Source: Sacculina carcini
Lineage: Eukaryota; Arthropoda; Thecostraca; Sacculinidae
NCBI GenBank assembly: GCA_916048095.2
Contig: OU696587.1
Coordinates: 4,029,993 to 4,093,992 of the forward strand
DNA: 64,000 bases
Direction: 5' to 3'
Shown here: piece after piece, positions 57,801-64,000 of the stretch
Position numbering within the stretch: position 1 is the stretch's first letter
How the letters are laid out: each line of letters starts with the position of its first letter
Translations under genes and position numbers: made by a program
The notes under the pieces: generated by a model
What the model was told of the DNA's origin: nothing
The model's database searches: none
Seen by the model: only the letters and a program-made list of their open reading frames with translations

Positions 57801-59668
57801 AGTCAGCACCTGAGTGGCCGGTGTAGACAAGCTGCCGTTGGTGGCGCTTCCAGTGGTGGCGCCTGCGGTCGCAGAGTCGACACACGCCACCACAATGCAA
57901 GACTCACAAGCCAGCGCCATTATACCGGCCCAGTAAGGCCTATGTGTGTGTTTGCCCACGCACGCGCATACATACACACAAACAGACACACACACATACA
58001 CACACACGAATGCTGGTGCAGCTGCAAGCCGAAATCAGAAACACAAACTTAATGAAGACTGTTGATAACAATATAAATTATTCAAACAAACAGTAGTCTA
58101 TGCACAGAATAAGCGAATAGAAAAACACAACAGAGATTGACTATAAAAACCAGGACTACAAGAACTGGACGGTGTTTGAGTCCACGTTTGTTTATCCAAG
58201 TAAATATCTGAATGTGTGGGTGTTTGTATGTGCGTGTGTGCATTTTCCAATGTGAAAGAGAGTATGCATCCTAATTCTCGTTATAAAAAATACAAGCGAA
58301 ATAAGTCCGAATACTGAGCGAACTCCGTATATTACGATGGCGAAATACGAACTAACTTAAAAATCACTTAAGTAAAACACAAACTTAAAACCGTCACATT
58401 AAATGCAAGTTCAACCACACAAACATTACACCATTGAATATTACATATTTGATAGTGATTATTGATACAATAAAACTAAAATATATCAAGCATTTTAATA
58501 ATATAAAATTGAATGAATTTCTTGCGAAATTATTTATGATCAGAAACGACGCCATCTAGCGTCAGAATGATAAACTAAGTTCTGTGTAGGCCACTACAGC
58601 ATGTGTGTGTGTATGTATGTGTCTATCAACTGGTGTGACTGGAGGATAGAGCGAGAGTAAGATGAGAGAAGAGAGAGAGAGATGGTGGGAGAAAGCCACC
58701 TCCAGGCCAGGTCGCGCACATTTCTTTGTAGTCGGTGTTTGCGACATTCAACAGCAGCGCCGCCTGCACGCGCCCCTGTCACACGATACACGCGCACCGA
58801 GTCGTTGCGCAGCAGCAGCGCCAGTCGGCCGGTGTTGGGGTGCCAGCGAGCACAGCGCACCACGCCTTCGTCGCTGACTCCGCCCCTGGCATCGCCTCTG
58901 ATGCCAGCCATATGCAGACAACTTGGCTGACACACACACACACACACATATACATACACGCATATTATTTGTTGTGTTTTTTGTTTTAGTTTAGACAACC
59001 AACAGGACAATATCCCAATTACAGTTTGATGCCCATCACGACAATGAAAATGGTAGAATTAACAGTCAAATTTAAAAAAGCCCACGAAATCACACACACA
59101 CACACACACACACGCAAATGATAGCGCGAACTCATGTATAACAGTGGCCGGGCATATATAAAAAGAATTATAAACAATTGAAACTATCATGATTAACAGG
59201 TGCGTGGTCAGGTGTACATACAGCCGACGTATTAAACAGTGTTTGACGATGAAAAACGCACGATGAGTAATGCAACCAGATCAGTATTAGTACACACTAT
59301 TAGCACAGTGGAAATTCAGTAAGATATTCTAGCAGGTAGTCCATGTTCTGTGTACAAGTTTCGTGTTGAAATGCTTCTAAATTCTAAATTTTCTGTTATA
59401 AGCGATAAATAAACAGCATCAGTAGGGGAAAATCAAAGAGATTGTGGCCGCTAAACGTGAAAAACGTGTATTTTCACGCTTTCACGCCAAGCTTTTTGAC
59501 ACTAGACTATCGTGAGGTGTTAGCTCATAACTGACCACTAGCGAAGGCGGAGGAATTGACGCCAGTTTGACAATGACACGCACGCCTCTGTCGAGCCACA
59601 CAGGCAGTTGGGGATATTTTTCCGTCAGCATGTTGTACATTGTCGACACCAAGCAACCAGAACGCCTG

Positions 59669-59706
<38 letters not shown>

Positions 59707-60210
59707 AATATAAATACACGTGACTCCGATGAATAGTTAGGCGGTGAATGCATTTTTGCCCGTGAAAGTAGTAGCTTTGTGCACTACAAATTGATGTTTG
59801 GCAAAAACACATTAACACAGTTCTAAGTGAGGGTTCAACGGCTTGCTAGACCATAAAACGCCGCCAGTCCATGAAGCACGTGTATATGCGTATTTGTACG
59901 TGTATATGTGTATTTGAACGTGTACGTGTGTATGTGTAGATGAAGCATACTGCTAGAAACAAAATGGCGCCCGCTCACCAAGCAGAAATGAGCGCGATAG
60001 TCGTTGATTGGCGCGACTGGAGAAACACGCTGGCCTGTGCGACAGTGCGCGCGCCGCGTTTCACCTCATCGGCCGAAATAACAATGTCGAACGTTCCATA
60101 CTGCAACGAGCACGCGCACACATTTATACACATACTGGTTGACTGATGGAAACTAATGTTCACAGTGCGATCACAGCCTGCCAACCCAAATACTCAAATA
60201 TATTCCAATT

Positions 60211-60261
<51 letters not shown>

Positions 60262-60452
60262 ACATACATATGAACACAATTGCACACAAGTGCTAGAGAA
60301 CAGCTTTGAGCCTGATGCAACCATTGAGCCACTCACTGAAGGGCTTTGAGATTCGACCAGTTTGCCATCGACCTCGTGCACATGCGCATCAAACACGATC
60401 GCGTGCGAGTCGGTCAGCTGTGACAGCTGATACGCGGGCCTTTGCAAATTCG
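53499..60452 (-). CDS. AAAS: Aladin, copy 2
   Basis: Exons in transcript order: 60337-60452 (5' edge uncertain), 59979-60100, 59536-59665, 58700-58926, 57756-57939, 56388-56557, 55529-55671, 54998-55109, 54439-54576, 53892-53985, 53499-53666. Every exon has the same length and phase as in copy 1, and all splice dinucleotides are intact. The exon 58700-58926 protein is unchanged; others carry a few substitutions (e.g. E to Q and S to P in exon 10; three changes in the last exon). No stops or frameshifts, so it can encode a full protein. Oddity: 5 bp past the stop codon lies the 3' end of a LINE, so the native polyadenylation signal is 4.6 kb away. The retroposon found in the copy 1 intron at 11.2 kb is absent. 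Confidence 0.9.
54315..54430 (+). repeat. LINE/SINE-like 3' tail plus long (TG)n
   Basis: Same tail as at 9803. The following (TG)n is about 56 bp here against about 16 bp in copy 1. It lies directly after the 5' splice site of an AAAS intron (as AC on the transcript). Confidence 0.6.
54877..54942 (+). repeat. LINE/SINE-like 3' tail within (TG)n
   Basis: gcgcttttgagaccctcggg, gcgcgatataaatg and taatg repeats, bracketed by (TG)n. Copy 1 has only (TG)n at the matching site (10235-10275). Confidence 0.6.
57655..57713 (+). repeat. LINE-like 3' tail with stem
   Basis: agcgccct...agggcgct stem followed by atataaatat and taatg units. Private to copy 2, in an AAAS intron just before the (TG)n run. 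Confidence 0.6.
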
Positions 60453-61066
60453 CTGCGAGAATCAATCATACATGCGGGTTGTATATACACGAAATAGACG
60501 CCGCAGTATATGCGTGTAATGTGCCAGAACCTGAATGATCGTTTGTAACTGTTTCTTGATGCTGTGTTGGTGCTCAGACACCTAAGCTTCATGCCTCGAG
60601 TTTGAATGTAATAAATATTGAAACAATACCAGCATTTAACGTCACATCAGCTAAGTGTATAATAAGTTCGTAATAGTCAGATGATAAATTAAACATAGCA
60701 AAAACCTGGTGGCATTTTTGAGCATTTAATAAAACCGCGTAGGAGCCGCACAAGTATGTATTTACACAGTCACTTTCGTATTATTTACACATGATAGTCA
60801 CGAGTATTTTATTCGTAATTGATTTATGAAGTCAGAATTTATTTGTATGAGTCAACTTTTATCGAAAATCAATGGATAATGATTCTCATATATAATTGAA
60901 GCTTCTTGAAAAAGCAGCTTCTGGTAGTGTTTCTTCTCGCACGTGTTTTGATTTAGGATTTCGCGCGGGAGTTTGTAGCTGCTTGTAAGTGTTGTTTCCT
61001 GTAAGTGTTATTACTTGTAAGTGTTGCCTATACTGGTCGTATTACAATGCTGACTCTGTATTTGCC
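60453..61066. promoter_or_regulatory. Probable divergent promoter region AAAS / RAD54B, copy 2
   Basis: Matches 16355-16959, with a short duplication of tgtaagtgtt. The E2F-type site survives as atttcgcgcggga (60958-60970). Confidence 0.5.
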
Positions 61067-61160
61067 ATGAGGAGATCGGCTGCCCCTTCATTTTCAAGCG
61101 CTGAGAAGACTTCTCGTCATGACCGCATTTCTCCGCGTCCAATTATAAATGGATTTGCAG
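61067..61160 (+). CDS. RAD54B: RAD54B exon 1, copy 2 (partial gene)
   Basis: Starts MRRSAAPSFSSAEKT and ends at a CAG|GTCAGT donor after 31 codons plus one base, as in copy 1; Phe16 is Ser and Asp28 is Asn. Later exons would lie beyond 64 kb. If the duplication model is right, this copy should be joined to the full set of helicase exons. RAD54B is a Swi2/Snf2-family translocase acting with RAD51 in recombination. Confidence 0.78.
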
Positions 61161-61522
61161 GTCAGTTTATTGCAAATTTAGTTTTTATGCTTCGGTATAC
61201 GTTATTTTTGGTCATGTGCATTCTGTTTGTGATTGAGTATTGTGGAAACCTGTCAATTGCTTTTATACCCTAATTTTATTTCGTTTATTTGTTCATCCAC
61301 TGTTATGTCATTGCTGTTTTCAATGTCAACATCAACATATATTTTGTAGAGCGCACATGCCAACACGCGCGAATAACGGGAAACAAATAGCAAATAGTCG
61401 GCAGAGAGCAAATAAACACCGCGACAAATAACCAGACAAGCGGCAAACAAGTATATATTCACACATAAATATTCACTTACATATACATGAACACGCACCC
61501 ATACCTATATACATACACATAC

Positions 61523-61591
<69 letters not shown>

Positions 61592-62003
61592 CATATGCAT
61601 ACATATACCTACACACACATAACAATACAACATGTAACAACATATAACTATAACATAACAATATAAAGCATACACACATCCACGTATATGCACATGCAAA
61701 CTTACACGAAAACAATATCGGAAACAAATCAGCATATCGCAATAAGCATATTTTTCGCCCTGGTCAGCACAGAGCCTGGTAGAGCTTGAGTGGTGACGCT
61801 ACTGAGCGCCTAGGGCATGCGCCTGTGTGTTTGTGTGTCATGGTGTATGTACGGCTGACAGTGCATGGACGTTACGCGTGTATGTCCGTATGTGCCTGTG
61901 TATGTTCCCCTCGCACAGGGACCGCGGATTAACACTACACACGCCCTTTCACTCTACACTAGAACTCTGTCTTTCTGTACCTGACATTCCGTATTATTGT
62001 TGT
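61161..62003. other. RAD54B intron 1, copy 2
   Basis: Holds an (AT)n run at about 61525-61587. It lacks the mariner and LINE found in copy 1. No gene. Confidence 0.6.
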
Positions 62004-62488
62004 GATCATTCCAGGGTTTGTTTGGTTTAAACCATTTGGTTTAAATCAAGTGTTTTTTTCTCAAAAAAACCATAGTCTTTTTGAAAATTGTTTTTTTAAC
62101 AGAAATGATTTTTCTCATATAGGAATGATCAAATATTTTCAGAATTAGTAAATGAGTTCATTAATACAGTTTTAAACCTTCATAAATATTACCTTTTGGC
62201 ATGATTTTATGGGCTTGCACGATATGAGAAAATTTTGTATTAACATTTTTGGTTTTTGCTAGGGAAATATTGTAGTTGGTATTTATGAGAAATCCTAAAT
62301 TTTTACGACAAAACATTTGAGTTTCTATGAAAAACACTATTTTGAGAAACCTCTGAGTTTAAAAAAACTGTGTTTACTCTGAAAACAAATTTGAATTAAC
62401 CTCCATGGACACAACGATTTTTAGTCACTAGGTTTTCATAAATATGGCCACTGGGTATTTGGTTTGGACTTTGCAAACATGTGGGTGT
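62004..62488. mobile_element. Left part of the hAT-like MITE, copy 2
   Basis: Starts cagggtttg at 62012 after the 8-mer gatcattc. Matches 21514-21990, then is cut where a LINE begins at about 62489; the right end is not in the window. Confidence 0.72.
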
Positions 62489-64000
62489 CGATCACTGATC
62501 ACTGATCACTCGTCGTGTTCGCTCACAAACCCGTCCCCCTCCGTGGCTTTCGTCGGACTTAGTTCATATGCGAACTTCGTCCCGCCGTCTTGAGCGTAGG
62601 TGGCGTCGCTCTCGGTTGCCTAGTGACTGGGACTCTTTTTGCTCTGCTCGACATTCGTTTCTTTCTACACTGACCACGGCCAAAGCCGATTTTTATAAGT
62701 CACGCCTTGCAGACTGTGCTCGTTCTCCTTCGCTTCAGTGGTCCACTCTAAAACAGTTGACAGTTGGCAGCTCCTCTCCCAATCCTATTTCGGCTTCTAC
62801 TTTTGCTCAATTCTTCCCTCAAAAACTAAATTCGGTTCGTGCCCTACTTCCTACAACCACTACAGTTCTCACTCATACTACTTCATCCTCCACTCTGTCT
62901 AGTTTCTCCCATATCTCGGTAGCTCATACTTCTCGCCTTATTAAAAAACTTAAAATTTCTCGTTGTCCTCTCGATCCGATTAATTTCTTTGCTTTGTCTG
63001 ACTCCATTCACCTCCTTTCCCCCATTTTTTCCCATCTCATCAATTCTTCTTTTCTACATGGTTTATTTTTTGCTGATAAATCTGCTATTGTCACACCAAT
63101 ACTGAAAAAACCCACTCTTGACCCTAACTGTCCTGGTAATTACCGCCCTGTTTCCGTTCTGAGCTTCACTGCCAAGCTGCTGGAGTCGGCCATACACGAG
63201 CAATTATCACCTTTGATAAACACCGTTCTCAATCCTTTTCAATCTGGCTTTGTATCTAATCGTTCCACTGAATCTCTCCTTTTGCACCTATTGAACGATA
63301 TCTTCAATCATTTTGCCTCTGGTGACTCTGTTCTGCTTGTTCTGCTGGATCTCTCTTCGGCATTTGACCTCGTCGATCATGCAATTTTGTGTGACGACCT
63401 TGCCGCTATTGGACTCTCTTCTACGGCTCTTTCATTGATGAAGTCATACTTTTCTAATCGTTCTTATTCTGTTCGCTCTAATTCCACTTTTTCGAGTTCT
63501 GTAAAACTTTCCAGTGGCGTACCTCAGGGATCAATATTGGGTCCGTTATTGTTCAATTTGTATATGTCTTCTCTCTGTCCAATTCTTCATCGTTTTCCTA
63601 TTTCTTACCACATTTATGCGGATGATCTACAGCTGTACTTTCCTATCTCAAAATTTTCAGAAAATTGCATTTCTGCGGTTTTGAATAATATTACATCCTG
63701 GGCTTCATCACGCCATCTACTTTTGAACCATTCCAAGTCAGAATATATTGTGTTTCATCCTCCCAAATTATCTCCTCCAATAATTCCATTACCCCTATCT
63801 CAGTGTGTTCGTGATCTTGGTGTACATTTTGATCACAATCTCTCTTTCTCAATTAACATATCACGTGTGACTCGCTCCTGTCGTCTTATTCTCCGCCAAC
63901 TTTATCCTATCCGTCGATTCCTTGATAATGCTACAGCAATCACACTTGTACAGTCCTTAATTTTCTCCAGGTTAGACTATTGTAACTCTCTTTATCTTCA
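62489..64000 (+). mobile_element. LINE reverse transcriptase, intact frame running off the window
   Basis: Frame open from 62499 to the window end (about 500 codons), with an ATG at 62568. It begins near the end of an endonuclease-proximal region (PPWLSSDLVHMR), then KKLKISRCPLDPINF, NYRPVSVLSFTAKLLE, LDLSSAFDLVDHAI, SGVPQGSILGPLLFNLYMSS, IYADDLQLYFPIS and SRLDYCNSLYL. The YADD box is intact, unlike the related element at 19.2 kb. A short gatcact repeat (62490-62508) marks the left edge. 5'-truncated; CR1/L2-like. Confidence 0.88.

Noticed and set aside
1..64000. tRNA or rRNA genes
   Set aside because: No convincing cloverleaf with A and B boxes or rRNA core sequence was seen by eye on either strand.

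Overview
This is animal nuclear DNA, not microbial. Genes are split by GT-AG introns, (AC)n/(GT)n microsatellites are everywhere, and there are non-LTR retrotransposons, mariner and hAT DNA transposons, a Penelope-like fragment and two minisatellite arrays. Two spliced genes can be named by reading exon against exon: AAAS (the nucleoporin aladin) and RAD54B. AAAS is too diverged from the human protein to suggest a vertebrate; an invertebrate is likely, but I cannot name the phylum.

Layout. The window holds two copies of one block, in the same orientation and about 40 kb apart. Each copy reads: 35-bp minisatellite; an uninterrupted gene (- strand) for a membrane protein with 20 EGF-like domains; AAAS (- strand, 11 exons traced); and RAD54B exon 1 (+ strand), head-to-head with AAAS across about 0.6 kb that carries an E2F-like site. 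Copy 1 runs from 1 to about 24.3 kb and copy 2 from about 40.6 kb to beyond the window. Both EGF genes and both AAAS genes are open. RAD54B in copy 1 stops after exon 3 (or a doubtful exon 4), and no helicase exons are seen before the next block begins, so it looks cut off by the duplication.

Between the copies (24.3-40.6 kb) lies a transposon graveyard: a LINE reverse transcriptase fragment, a third and broken EGF copy, zinc-knuckle and Penelope GIY-YIG fragments, two hAT copies and a mariner with a single stop. Each copy also has private insertions. Copy 1 has a mariner, a 5'-truncated LINE and a short LINE tail. Copy 2 has an intact 4.5-kb LINE with a 2A-like ribosome-skipping motif, placed 5 bp past the AAAS stop codon, and a second LINE that runs off the end.

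Most striking signal. Nine of the ten AAAS introns have a (GT)n run near the 3' splice site in place of a polypyrimidine tract. About six of them also have an (AC)-rich run just after the 5' splice site, so the intron ends could pair and loop the intron out. Complementary (AC)/(GT) intron ends are known from fish. The two AAAS copies differ in repeat length, which makes a natural comparison.
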